A stretch of 64,000 nucleotides of DNA, taken from assembly GCA_020636325.1 (NCBI GenBank), contig JACJYC010000003.1, positions 62,001 through 126,000 of the forward strand. Reading direction: 5' to 3'. Source of the stretch: Lewinellaceae bacterium. Lineage in GTDB: Bacteria > Bacteroidota > Bacteroidia > Chitinophagales > Saprospiraceae. The notes under the pieces are model-generated. The model had not been told where the DNA came from and did no database searches. It saw nothing but the letters and a program-made list of their open reading frames with translations. Below are positions 1 to 8,079 of this stretch, one piece after another (positions within the stretch are counted from its first letter, which is position 1; the number at the start of each line of letters is the position of its first letter). The translations under genes were made by a program, and so were the position numbers.

Positions 1-1
1 G

Positions 2-1705
2 GGGGTAAAGGGCAATATCCTCGCCAACCTGGGCGAACAGGAGGAGGCGCTGAAACTGCTGGATGAATCGCTGGCCTATTGGCTGACCCGGGATACATCG
101 GAGGCGGGCGTCCAGAAAAACCTCGCCAAACTCCATATGAACATCGGCTTCATTCATACCCGCCTGGGCGAGGTTGAGCAGGGATCGGATCACCTGTTTT
201 CGGCTGAACGGTTTTCCAGACAACTCCGGGATACGGTCCTGACCAGCGCCATCCTTACGCATATCGGAAATGCCTTCTTCATTGCGGAGGACTATCAGAA
301 CAGTTTCAAATATTACCGCAAAGCTTACAACCTGGCCAGGGCAACCGATAACCCCGCCGTCATCCGGCCTACCTTGTCCGGGATCGGGAACACCTTTTTC
401 AAACTCCACCAACTGGACAGCGCCCTCGCCTACCAATTGCAGGTTTACGACCTTGTGAAAAAGACCAATGATCAGGTAGCCGCTGCCGTTGCGTTGACCA
501 ACCTGACCGGCATTTACGGCGAAATGAAGAACCTGCCGAAAGCCCTGGCGCTGCTGGAAGAACTCCGTGAACTGGCCGAAAAGAACGGGCTGACCATGCA
601 CCTGGCCAACGCGTACATCAATATGGCCGGGTGCGCCGCCGAGGCCGGTGCGTTTGATAAAGCCCTCGATCTGAATCAAAAAGGGCTCGATCTGGCTTTA
701 TCCATCGGAGACCTCAACCTCCAGGAAGGTTTTTATTATTCCAATTTTCAAATCCATGAAGCGAAGGGGGATTACCGGTCGGCCCTGCGATCCTACCTGA
801 AATACGACCAGCTCAAAGACAGCCTCAAGGATGAAAAGGTCCTGGCCAGGATCAATGAATGGGAAACCAGGTACGAAACCGCCCAGAAAGAAGCGAAAAT
901 AGCGGCGCTGAACGAGGAAAACCGGATCCAGGCGCTGGAATTGCGGCAAAAAACCACGTTGCTGGCCGCACTCGGACTCATCGGCCTGCTGCTTTTTGCG
1001 GCCGTATTCCTGTACAACCGCCAACGCGTACTGCGGTCGCAAAAAAAGGCGATCGAACTGGAACAGCGGCTGCTCGGCGCCCAGATGAATCCCCATTTCA
1101 CCTTCAATGCATTATCCTCCATTCAGTCTTTTCTGCTCAACCAGGGCCAGGCCGAACGGGGCGCTTTTTACCTCACCAAATTCGCGCGGCTCATCCGCCA
1201 AACCCTCGAACACAGCCGCAGGGAGCTGATCCCGCTGTCGGAAGAGACCGAGTCGCTGAACAACTACCTCGCCATTCAACAACTGCGCTACGAAAACCGG
1301 TTCGGTTTTCGCATCGAGATGGATGAAGACCTGGACCCTGACGAGATTTTCATCCCGCCCATGCTGATCCAGCCTTTTGTGGAAAACGCCATTGAACACG
1401 GCCGGATCTATACCCGGTCGGGCGGCAATGTGAATATCCGTTTTGAACAGCGCCGGGATCATTATCAGGTCGTCATTTCCGACAACGGCATCGGCCGAAC
1501 CGCCGCCCGGCAACTGAACGGCCGCAAGGACGGTTCGCTGGCCACCCTCATCACCCGGGAACGGTGCAGCCTGCTGACGCGAACCTACCGCAAGGCCTTC
1601 CGGTATGATACGGAAGACGGCGCGGAAGGCGGTACACGGGTTGTCCTGGTACTGCCCAAACTGAAGGAAAGGCGATTCGGCAACCCTGCAATGCAAACCG
1701 CATGA
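2..1705 (+). CDS. TPR-repeat sensor histidine kinase, LytS/YehU type (5' end outside window)
   Basis: The frame is open from base 2, so the true start lies left of the window; the first internal ATG at 137 is not the start. The N-terminal part is a run of TPR-like helical repeats, then a coiled-coil stretch and one membrane segment (about 955-1017). The kinase core follows: the phosphoacceptor box NPHFTFNALSS, with His at 1094-1096, is the His_kinase (LytS) form. A PFVENAIEHG N-box (about 1372) and a DNGIG G-box (about 1480) make up a HATPase domain. Kinases of this kind in Bacteroidota phosphorylate LytTR regulators. The next gene is one and overlaps by 4 bases (ATGA), so the pair is almost certainly a translationally coupled two-component system. 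The sensed signal is unknown. Confidence 0.9.
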   Translation, partial: GVKGNILANLGEQEEALKLLDESLAYWLTRDTSEAGVQKNLAKLHMNIGFIHTRLGEVEQGSDHLFSAERFSRQLRDTVLTSAILTHIGNAFFIAEDYQNSFKYYRKAYNLARATDNPAVIRPTLSGIGNTFFKLHQLDSALAYQLQVYDLVKKTNDQVAAAVALTNLTGIYGEMKNLPKALALLEELRELAEKNGLTMHLANAYINMAGCAAEAGAFDKALDLNQKGLDLALSIGDLNLQEGFYYSNFQIHEAKGDYRSALRSYLKYDQLKDSLKDEKVLARINEWETRYETAQKEAKIAALNEENRIQALELRQKTTLLAALGLIGLLLFAAVFLYNRQRVLRSQKKAIELEQRLLGAQMNPHFTFNALSSIQSFLLNQGQAERGAFYLTKFARLIRQTLEHSRRELIPLSEETESLNNYLAIQQLRYENRFGFRIEMDEDLDPDEIFIPPMLIQPFVENAIEHGRIYTRSGGNVNIRFEQRRDHYQVVISDNGIGRTAARQLNGRKDGSLATLITRERCSLLTRTYRKAFRYDTEDGAEGGTRVVLVLPKLKERRFGNPAMQTA

Positions 1706-2454
1706 AAACCATCCTGATCGAAAACGAAGGCGCTACGCTTCGGGTCCTTCAACAACTGCTGGCGACCTGCTGCCCGGAGGTTCAGATTATCGGGACCGCC
1801 CACAGCATTGCCTCCGCTTTAAAGGTCATTGGCCTCCACCCGGAAGCCGAATTGCTGATCCTGGATGTAGAGCTTGACGACGGCACCAGCATGGAATTGC
1901 TCGATCAACTGGGAGACCGGACCTTCCAGGTCATTTTCATCACCGCCCACGACCGGTATGCCGTCCAGGCGTTCCGGTACAGCGCGGTAGAGTTCCTGCT
2001 CAAGCCCGTCGACGGAGAAGAGCTGGCGGCAAGCGTGCAGAAGGTCCGCGACCAGCTGGACAAGGATCAGTTGCTGGCCCAACTATCCATCATGCGAGAG
2101 ATGCTCCGGTCGGCCGGCCGGGAGAAACCCCGGAAAATCGTCATCCGCGACCGGGAGAACATATACGTCCTGCTGATTGAGGACATCCTTTACCTGGAGT
2201 CCGACGGGGCCTACACCCGGTTGCAGCTCAAGGACGGCAAACAGATCCTCGCCTCCCGCAACCTGAAGCATTTTGAAACGATGCTTGCGGAAGCCGACTT
2301 CCTGCGGGTCCACCACTCCTTTCTGATCAACCCGCACCACATCACCCATTACGACAAAGTGAACAACTGCGTGACCTTGTCGGGCAGGGAAACCGCCCCG
2401 GTCGCCGTCCGGAAAAAGGAAGCCTTACTGGCGCTGTTGGACAAGATCAGGTGA
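1702..2454 (+). CDS. LytTR-family response regulator
   Basis: A 250-aa protein with an N-terminal receiver domain (about residues 1-115) and a C-terminal LytTR DNA-binding domain (about 145-245). The likely phosphoacceptor is Asp55 in LLILDVELDDG, and Lys101 in LLKPVDG is the conserved receiver lysine. The acidic pocket usually formed by two Asp near residue 8 reads E-N-E here, a mild departure. The LytTR part shows the typical IEDILYLESDGAYTRL and FLRVHHSFLINPHHI motifs. The start overlaps the stop of the upstream kinase, so this is its cognate regulator. Target promoters cannot be read from the sequence. Confidence 0.93.
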   Translation: MKTILIENEGATLRVLQQLLATCCPEVQIIGTAHSIASALKVIGLHPEAELLILDVELDDGTSMELLDQLGDRTFQVIFITAHDRYAVQAFRYSAVEFLLKPVDGEELAASVQKVRDQLDKDQLLAQLSIMREMLRSAGREKPRKIVIRDRENIYVLLIEDILYLESDGAYTRLQLKDGKQILASRNLKHFETMLAEADFLRVHHSFLINPHHITHYDKVNNCVTLSGRETAPVAVRKKEALLALLDKIR

Positions 2455-2596
2455 CCGGTCCTGATAATTATCATCCCCGTTGCTGATTTTTCGCATAAGC
2501 TTTCCCCTGGGGGTCAGTTTATTTTGTTGTTTGAAAATTACGGCCTTTTCATGAGGGCCGAAAACCGATTCCTTCTCGCGAAAAACCTGGTAAAAA

Positions 2597-3004
2597 ATGA
2601 AAAAGATCATCACAACGGGATTGATTACCGGCGTTGTCCTCCTGGTTTTGGGCTTCGGCATGGTATACCTGACCGTTCTCGCCTTCCCCGGCCTGGCCGA
2701 ACAATACTACAATCCTGTTTTCCGGACCGGAGACGACCGCAGTTGGCTGTTTTTTGTCCATCCGTTCATCCTGGGTCTTGGCCTGGCGTGGTTCTGGGAG
2801 CGTTTCAAAGGGCAGTTCAACGGGTGGTTCCTGCTGCGGGGCCTGGAGCTTGGCCTGGTTTACGTAGCGGTGGCGGTACTGCCGTCCATGTGGATCACGT
2901 TCAGCGCCATTGACGTTTCGCTGACCATGATCCTGACCTGGCTGCTGTACGGGTTTGTGCAAGCTGCCGTGGCGGGCATCCTGCTGGCGCGGTTGAATCC
3001 GTAG
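2597..3004 (+). CDS. small integral membrane protein, unknown function
   Basis: A 135-aa protein with about four hydrophobic helices and short loops. The N-terminus (MKKIITTGLITGVVLLVLGF) is itself a membrane helix. The ATG follows an A-rich leader typical of this phylum. I do not recognise a specific family and see no catalytic motif. It sits 142 bases after the LytTR regulator on the same strand, so co-transcription is possible but not shown. Confidence 0.7.
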   Translation: MKKIITTGLITGVVLLVLGFGMVYLTVLAFPGLAEQYYNPVFRTGDDRSWLFFVHPFILGLGLAWFWERFKGQFNGWFLLRGLELGLVYVAVAVLPSMWITFSAIDVSLTMILTWLLYGFVQAAVAGILLARLNP

Positions 3005-3096
3005 GGAGGTACCGGCCGTATGCAGCCCTGACGGCCCGCACTGGCGCCTGTGGTTTTCTGCGCTGAAAGGCCGGTACGGCATATGGATTACAGGGA

Positions 3097-3192
3097 CATA
3101 ATCATGCCGGGAGACGCATAATCATGCCGGGAGACGCATCATCATGCCGGGAGACGCATAATCATGCCGGGAGACGCATCATCATGCGTCTC
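3097..3192. repeat. 20-bp tandem repeat ending in a perfect hairpin
   Basis: Four 20-bp units (CATAATCATGCCGGGAGACG, with A/C variation at the fourth base) run from 3097 to 3176, followed by a partial fifth. The last unit turns into a perfect inverted repeat: GAGACGCA at 3171-3178 and TGCGTCTC at 3185-3192 with a 6-base loop. The right arm touches the stop codon of the minus-strand exonuclease gene (3192-3194). The array fills the space between two convergent genes. No T-tract follows the hairpin, so it is not a classical terminator. Confidence 0.85.
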
Positions 3193-3737
3193 TAGTATTT
3201 CCATTCGTCGAGGTACTTGACAAAGATCTTGGCGAGGTTCTTGGCGTCGTCAATGCCGCGGTGGTGGCTGCCGGTGAATTCAAAACCTTCGCTGTTGACG
3301 GCCGCTTTGAGGCCGCGCGAGCGGTGCAGGCGTTTCAACTCCTGGTATTGCCGTTTGAGGTTGATGTGGTGGGCGGTCCAATCGTAATCCAGTTTGTGCA
3401 AAATGCAATCCTGGACGAGCAGTTTTTTGTCGAAGCTGCCCCAGGAGCACAGCAGGTAATCTTCATCGTCGAACACGCCGGACCATTCCTGAAACTCGTC
3501 GGCTACATCCGGGAAGGCGGAGGCCCGATTGATGTATTCCTGTTCGATATGGGTGAGCTGGCGGCAAAAATAGGACAGGAAAGGGTTGATCACCGGCCGG
3601 ATAAACCGGTTGAAGGTATCTTCCACCTCGCCGTAGGGATTGATCCGGACAGCGCCGATCTCGATGGTTTCCTGCACCATGTTCGGCGGTTTTCCTTCCC
3701 AGCAGGTCGCTTCCAGGTCGAATATGATAAAGTTCAT
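3192..3737 (-). CDS. 3'-5' exonuclease, DEDDh (ERI1/KapD-like)
   Basis: A 181-aa protein carrying the three Exo motifs of the DEDDh RNase T/DnaQ superfamily: IIFDLEATC at the N-terminus (Asp7, Glu9), LLCSWGSFDKKLL in the middle and SHHRGIDDAKNLAKI near the C-terminus, which supplies the His and last Asp. The FDLEATCW start and HHRGIDDA block resemble ERI1-type RNA exonucleases, known as KapD in some bacteria. It probably trims 3' ends of RNA or DNA using two metal ions. It is the last gene of a minus-strand set with the acyltransferase (33-base gap) and engB. Confidence 0.88.
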   Translation of the reverse strand: MNFIIFDLEATCWEGKPPNMVQETIEIGAVRINPYGEVEDTFNRFIRPVINPFLSYFCRQLTHIEQEYINRASAFPDVADEFQEWSGVFDDEDYLLCSWGSFDKKLLVQDCILHKLDYDWTAHHINLKRQYQELKRLHRSRGLKAAVNSEGFEFTGSHHRGIDDAKNLAKIFVKYLDEWKY

Positions 3738-3770
3738 GTTCCAGGCTTTTCACCGATTCAATGAATCGCA

Positions 3771-5483
3771 TTATTCTGCGGGTTCCGGCACTTCTTCCAT
3801 TTTCCGCCAGCGGATTTTTTTGTTCAGCCCGTAATTTTCCAGGCGGTTGTGGTAATAATACAGCACTTTGAAGCTGTCGCTGACAATCTCGTCTTTTTTA
3901 TTGAACCGGAGGGGTTTTCCGACGTGGAAATTCCCCAGACGGGAAATACCGTCGGCGACCAGTTCTTCAATATTCAGGCCAATTTCGGGCGACAAGCGGA
4001 CCTCTCCCCGGCTTTCCATTTCGGTGAGCCCCGCCTTGAGCTGGTCGATCACATCGTACAGGACATCCTTCGGAAAGACATAATCATCTTCCGGCAACCG
4101 CAGCACGCCGTAGATATCGAGCCGCATATTCTGCTGTTTCAGGATTTCGAATGCCGCGTAGGCCACCAGGTGGCTGGTGAGCACGGTATTGTCCCTGAAA
4201 TAGCGATCCACAATCTTTTCGGCCACCATTTTGGTATATTCCGACTCCCGCTGGAGGTCACGGTTGACAACGCCGTCCAGCATGAAAAAGCCCTTGATGT
4301 CCAATTCTCTGCCGCGTGCGTCCATACTCCGGCCTTCCGCATCCACCGGATTGCCCAGCACATCCATCGGCCGGCCGAACGACAGGGTGATCTCGTTGGC
4401 TTTGGAAAACAGCTGCCAGATAAATTTCAGGATCTGCCAGGGGCTGCCGGACTCGTCCTGCGAACGGATATACCGCTCCTGCCCCGTTTCCCGGAGGTGC
4501 TGTTCGATGAGGAATTTGGCTTCCAGCACAAAGTGGTAACCCAGCACCAGCGGGACGACAAACACCTTGGTATCCTTTCCTTGTTCAAACAGGGCGCGCT
4601 GGGCTTCCACGACGGTGCCGAGCAGCCCGAGTTTGAGCTTGGTTTCCAGCGCGCCGGACCTCGACCGGGTCCCGCCCGGGAAGAACAGGCTGTTCACCCC
4701 GCGCTGGATGGACAGGTTCGACATGGCCTTCAGGGTTTCCAGGTAAACGACATTCTTTTTGCGGCGGTCTACCCGGTAGGCGCCCAGCCGGTTCATGAAG
4801 TAGGCCGTATACCCGGTATTGTACAGGTTGAGGCCGGCGCCGTACGAAAAGGAAGGCAGCCCCATAAAGGTATCCATGGCGTAGCCGATGAGGATGGAGT
4901 CCAGATTGCTGAAGTGGGTGGGCGCTACGATGACCACGCCTTTTTTCATCAGCGAACGCACTTCGTCGATGTAGCCGGTGACGATGAGCCGGTCCATCAG
5001 GCTGTATTTCGAGCCGAAGATCCGCCCCCAGTTGCGGCCTGCGGCGGTATTGAGCAGCCGGGTAAAGAACAGGGTCAGAAACCGCCTGGCAAACAGAAAG
5101 GTCTTAATGCGGAAGGACCCTACAATCTCCTCTGAATAGCGGTGTACGATCTGCCGGAGAATCTCTTCATTGGTTTTGCGCACCTCTTCCTCTCCCTTGT
5201 CCAGGCCGCTTTTGAGGAGTTTGCGCCGGATCCGTTTCCAGAAAAGGCGTTCGTTGGGCGGGTCCACTTTCCAGGGTTCTTCCTTGATCCGGATGCGTTC
5301 CTGATAAATGGTTTTGGCTATGGTATCGCCGATCTTGCTGCCGTGGATTTTCAGCAGGCGGTTGACGGTAAACTGGTCGACCTCTTCCACAAAATTCTTT
5401 CGGTCTTCGCTCAGGCGGTAGATCGGCCAATCTTCAATATCCGGGATGACCGGCGGATAAAATGTTTTATCTTCTGCTGACAT
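3771..5483 (-). CDS. glycerophosphate acyltransferase family (PlsB/PlsC-like)
   Basis: A 570-aa protein, much longer than a plain PlsC and closer in size to PlsB-type enzymes. The catalytic block is PTHFSNLD with His190 and Asp195 (the HX4D motif). It is followed by GAYRVDRRKK and FFPGGTRSRSG, which correspond to acyltransferase motifs II and III. In motif III the usual Glu (P-E-G-T-R) is Gly. The family transfers acyl groups to glycerol-3-phosphate or lysophosphatidate at the inner membrane in phospholipid synthesis; which substrate this enzyme uses is not clear. It lies between engB (36-base gap) and the exonuclease, all on the minus strand. Confidence 0.85.
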   Translation of the reverse strand: MSAEDKTFYPPVIPDIEDWPIYRLSEDRKNFVEEVDQFTVNRLLKIHGSKIGDTIAKTIYQERIRIKEEPWKVDPPNERLFWKRIRRKLLKSGLDKGEEEVRKTNEEILRQIVHRYSEEIVGSFRIKTFLFARRFLTLFFTRLLNTAAGRNWGRIFGSKYSLMDRLIVTGYIDEVRSLMKKGVVIVAPTHFSNLDSILIGYAMDTFMGLPSFSYGAGLNLYNTGYTAYFMNRLGAYRVDRRKKNVVYLETLKAMSNLSIQRGVNSLFFPGGTRSRSGALETKLKLGLLGTVVEAQRALFEQGKDTKVFVVPLVLGYHFVLEAKFLIEQHLRETGQERYIRSQDESGSPWQILKFIWQLFSKANEITLSFGRPMDVLGNPVDAEGRSMDARGRELDIKGFFMLDGVVNRDLQRESEYTKMVAEKIVDRYFRDNTVLTSHLVAYAAFEILKQQNMRLDIYGVLRLPEDDYVFPKDVLYDVIDQLKAGLTEMESRGEVRLSPEIGLNIEELVADGISRLGNFHVGKPLRFNKKDEIVSDSFKVLYYYHNRLENYGLNKKIRWRKMEEVPEPAE

Positions 5484-5519
5484 GTTTTTCCGATTTCGGG
5501 CATGCTTTTGCGCCCTGTT

Positions 5520-6116
5520 CTAAATCCCCTGCAAGACCCCTCCGATAAACTGAAGGATCTCCTGCCGCCCGGTCTTTTTGTGGGAAGAGGTAACGAACTG
5601 TTCCGGCAAGGTCTCCCAATTTTCCAGCATCGCCGAACAAATGGCCTCCGCCTGGCCTTTAATCTTGACAGGCGATAATTTGTCGGTTTTGGTAAAGGCG
5701 ACCACAAAAGGAACCTGGTTTTCGCCCATCCAGTTCATGAATTCCATGTCCAATGCCTGGGGAGGCACATTGATGTCGAGCAACAGGAAGGCGCAGACCA
5801 GTTCCCGGCGGTCCCGCAGGTAGGATTCGATGAGCCGGCCGAAATCGGCGCGTTTGGTCTTGGATATGCGGGCGTAACCGTAACCCGGCAGGTCCACCAG
5901 GTACCATTTTTCGTCAATGGCGAAATAATTGAGACTCTGGGTTTTTCCGGGCTTTCCGGAGGTATGGGCCAGTTCCTTTCGGCCGCACAACATATTGATG
6001 AGCGAGGATTTCCCAACATTAGACCTGCCGATAAAGGCAAATTCCGGCCACCCCGATTTGGGGCAATGCTTCAGATCCGGGAAGCTGCCAATAAACTCCG
6101 CTTTTTCAATTTCCAT
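5520..6116 (-). CDS. engB: ribosome biogenesis GTPase EngB (YihA/YsxC)
   Basis: A 198-aa protein, the usual length for EngB. G1 is GRSNVGKSS (residues 30-38), the PGKTQSLNYF stretch holds the G2 threonine, G3 is DLPGYGYA and G4 is TKTDKLS. The N-terminal FIGS...WPEFAFIGRSNVGKSS layout is specific to this family. EngB acts in late assembly of the large ribosomal subunit and is usually essential. It is probably the first gene of the engB-acyltransferase-exonuclease set. Confidence 0.96.
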   Translation of the reverse strand: MEIEKAEFIGSFPDLKHCPKSGWPEFAFIGRSNVGKSSLINMLCGRKELAHTSGKPGKTQSLNYFAIDEKWYLVDLPGYGYARISKTKRADFGRLIESYLRDRRELVCAFLLLDINVPPQALDMEFMNWMGENQVPFVVAFTKTDKLSPVKIKGQAEAICSAMLENWETLPEQFVTSSHKKTGRQEILQFIGGVLQGI

Positions 6117-6236
6117 TCGGGTCTTTTGTTAAAAACCTGCAAGATAATCGTATTTTTTCGGGGAATTATAAAGAAAATCGACCTTTGAAAGTATTTTTCA
6201 CCTCCGGCCGTGCGTTATCCGGATAAAAACCAAATC

Positions 6237-6884
6237 ATGAGAAAGGAAATCCTTTTCACGCTTCTTACCGTGGTGCTGACGATCTCTTACGGCTACAGCC
6301 AGCTGCGCATCGGCATTCGCGCCGGGGCCAGCACGGAAGAATTAAGCCCCGACGATTTCAACGTCATCGAAAATGGCGTGGATCGGTTGAACATCGCCCT
6401 GAAGGATGCCAAATACGGTGTCCATGCCGGGCTGGTCATCCAGGCCCGTTTCAACAACTTCCTCTTTCAGCCGGAGATCCTGCTGAATTCCAATAAGGTG
6501 GATTTTCAGGTGGAAGACCTCCAGAACCCGGGAACCGTCGTCAAAGAAGAAAAATACCAATACCTGGACGTGCCCGTCCTGCTGGGCTATAAATTCGGCC
6601 CCCTGCGCCTGCACGCGGGCCCTGTCGGCCATATTTACCTCAACAGCACTTCCGACCTCACCGATTTCGAGGGCTACAAACAGGATTTCAAAAGCATGAC
6701 CCTGGGTTGGCAAGGCGGCCTGGGCATCGATATCTGGAAACTGATGATCGACCTGCGCTACGAAGGCAATTTCAACAAATTCGGCGACCACATTACGTTC
6801 GGCAATACGAGCTACGCTTTTGATGAGACTCCGGCCAGGTTCTTGTTCTCGCTCGGATTTATGTTCGGGAAGAATTCGCGGTAG
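6237..6884 (+). CDS. outer-membrane beta-barrel protein (porin-family, PF13568-like)
   Basis: The ATG at 6237 was chosen because it places a signal peptide (MRKEILFTLLTVVLTISYG, then SQ) at the N-terminus; the GTG at 6210 would add nine charged residues. The mature part opens with LRIGIRAGAS and alternates polar and hydrophobic residues, with strands such as LGYKFGPLRLHAGPVGHIYL and IDLRYEGNFNKFG. The end, FLFSLGFMFGK, is a typical last strand of the outer-membrane barrel proteins common in Bacteroidota. 215 aa. The specific role is unknown. Confidence 0.83.
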   Translation: MRKEILFTLLTVVLTISYGYSQLRIGIRAGASTEELSPDDFNVIENGVDRLNIALKDAKYGVHAGLVIQARFNNFLFQPEILLNSNKVDFQVEDLQNPGTVVKEEKYQYLDVPVLLGYKFGPLRLHAGPVGHIYLNSTSDLTDFEGYKQDFKSMTLGWQGGLGIDIWKLMIDLRYEGNFNKFGDHITFGNTSYAFDETPARFLFSLGFMFGKNSR

Positions 6885-7537
6885 GGTTGCCGCCTTCGCC
6901 GAGGCTACGGCCGCCGGAGGTTGATTGGCCGCCTTCGCCGAGGCTACGGCCGCCGGAGGTTGATTTGAACGGCTCTTTGAGTCTTTGGTTTGGGGTTTAT
7001 GATGGTTTATTCTGGTTTATGATGGTTTATGGTTGCTCCGCCCGCCATAGCCTTGGCGTAGGCGGGTTTATGGTGGTTTATTGTTGTTCATGATAGTTCA
7101 GAATGGTTCATGATGGTTGGGCGTTCGTTGTAGCTTCGACTGCGCTCAGCTACCCGACTGACGACTGGGGAGTGCGAACGGAAAAATGCTTTATGCCGGT
7201 TTATTTTTTACGACCGTCAACGTGACTATTCAGCATTTTGTGTCAACCGGATTTTTAGCATGCGCAGCTTGGTAAAAATCAGATCTTTGCGTCTTGGCGT
7301 CTTGGCGCGAAAACACTGTTTTGAACAGTCTCCCGTCAACCATTACAAACCAAAACAAACCCGCCTTCGCCGAGGCTTCGGCCACCGGGCAACGAAGCCT
7401 ATGGCGAAGTTGACGGGCGGAGCAACAACAATAAACAACAATAAACCCTCCTTCGTAACGCTAGTGGCGTCACTACGGCGGGCGGAGCAACAACAATAAA
7501 CCAAAATAAACAACAATAAACAACAATAACAACCATC
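6885..7537. repeat. gene-free spacer built from dispersed repeats
   Basis: 653 bases without a credible gene. From left to right: two copies of a 39-bp GC-rich unit (6889-6965); a 10-bp microsatellite of the GATGGTTTAT type (about 7001-7030); an inverted copy of the palindromic element also found at 26306-26604 (7032-7070, about one mismatch); more TTCATGATGG-type microsatellite; a GTAGCT/AGCTAC stem near 7130-7155; a stretch resembling CTTTGCGTCTTGGCG around 7277; then a 75-bp element at 7355-7429 and AACAATAAAC-type microsatellite to the end of the next gene. Confidence 0.85.
7355..7429 (+). repeat. 75-bp dispersed element, copy 1
   Basis: The 75 bases match the reverse complement of 54181-54255 with one mismatch (TTCG here, TTTG there). 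It starts at ACAAACCCGCC and ends at GGCGGAGCAACAAC. The core has imperfect GC-rich dyad symmetry with CCCGCC and GGGCGG ends, like the other palindromic elements in the window. Confidence 0.9.
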
Positions 7538-8065
7538 TCACCCCATCTGCCGGGCGAATTCCCAGGCCAGGATACCGGCGCAGACCGAGATGTTGAGGGA
7601 ATGCTTGGCGCCGGCCTGCGGGATCTCCAGGGCGCCGTCGACGTGGGCCATGACCTCATCGCTGACGCCGTTGACCTCATTTCCGAAAACAAGGGCGTAT
7701 TGCCGGCCGGGCAGGACCCTGAATTCGTGGAGTTGGATGCTGCCCACCGCTTGTTCGACCGCAAGGACCTTGTAGCCTTCATTTTTTAATTCAAGGACAG
7801 CCGCAACGGGGTCCGGGTAATGGGACCACGATACGGACTCCGTAGCGCCCAGCGCCGTTTTGAGGATCTCCCGGTGCGGCGGAATGGCCGTGATGCCGCA
7901 AAGCAGGATGCGTTCCAACCCGAAACCGTCGGCTGTGCGGAAGACGGAGCCTACATTCAGGCCGGAGCGGACATTGTCCAGCACCAGGGCTACCGGTTTG
8001 CGGGCCTGTTCGCGGAAAGCCTCGACGCTGGGGCGGTTCAATTCGTCCATCGTTTTTTTGCGCAT
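7538..8065 (-). CDS. SpoU/TrmH-family RNA 2'-O-methyltransferase
   Basis: 175 aa from the ATG at 8065; an ATG at 8050 is also possible. The three SPOUT (SpoU) motifs are present in order: NVRSGLNVGSVFRTAD, then LVFGNEVNGVS, then IPQAGAKHSLNISVCAGI. Together they form the trefoil-knot S-adenosylmethionine site and the catalytic Asn/Arg/Ser. The enzyme methylates a ribose 2'-OH on tRNA or rRNA; the target nucleotide is not evident. The start lies 14 bases after the stop of the DUF4407 gene, so it could be read on the same transcript, although its function looks like housekeeping. Confidence 0.92.
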   Translation of the reverse strand: MRKKTMDELNRPSVEAFREQARKPVALVLDNVRSGLNVGSVFRTADGFGLERILLCGITAIPPHREILKTALGATESVSWSHYPDPVAAVLELKNEGYKVLAVEQAVGSIQLHEFRVLPGRQYALVFGNEVNGVSDEVMAHVDGALEIPQAGAKHSLNISVCAGILAWEFARQMG

Positions 8066-8079
8066 CGATCTGATCGGGT

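Noticed and set aside
3097..3192. CRISPR array
   Set aside because: Units are directly tandem with no spacers of unique sequence and no cas gene nearby.
7260..7499. 79-codon frame in the repeat spacer
   Set aside because: Made of dispersed repeat sequence that recurs elsewhere between genes.
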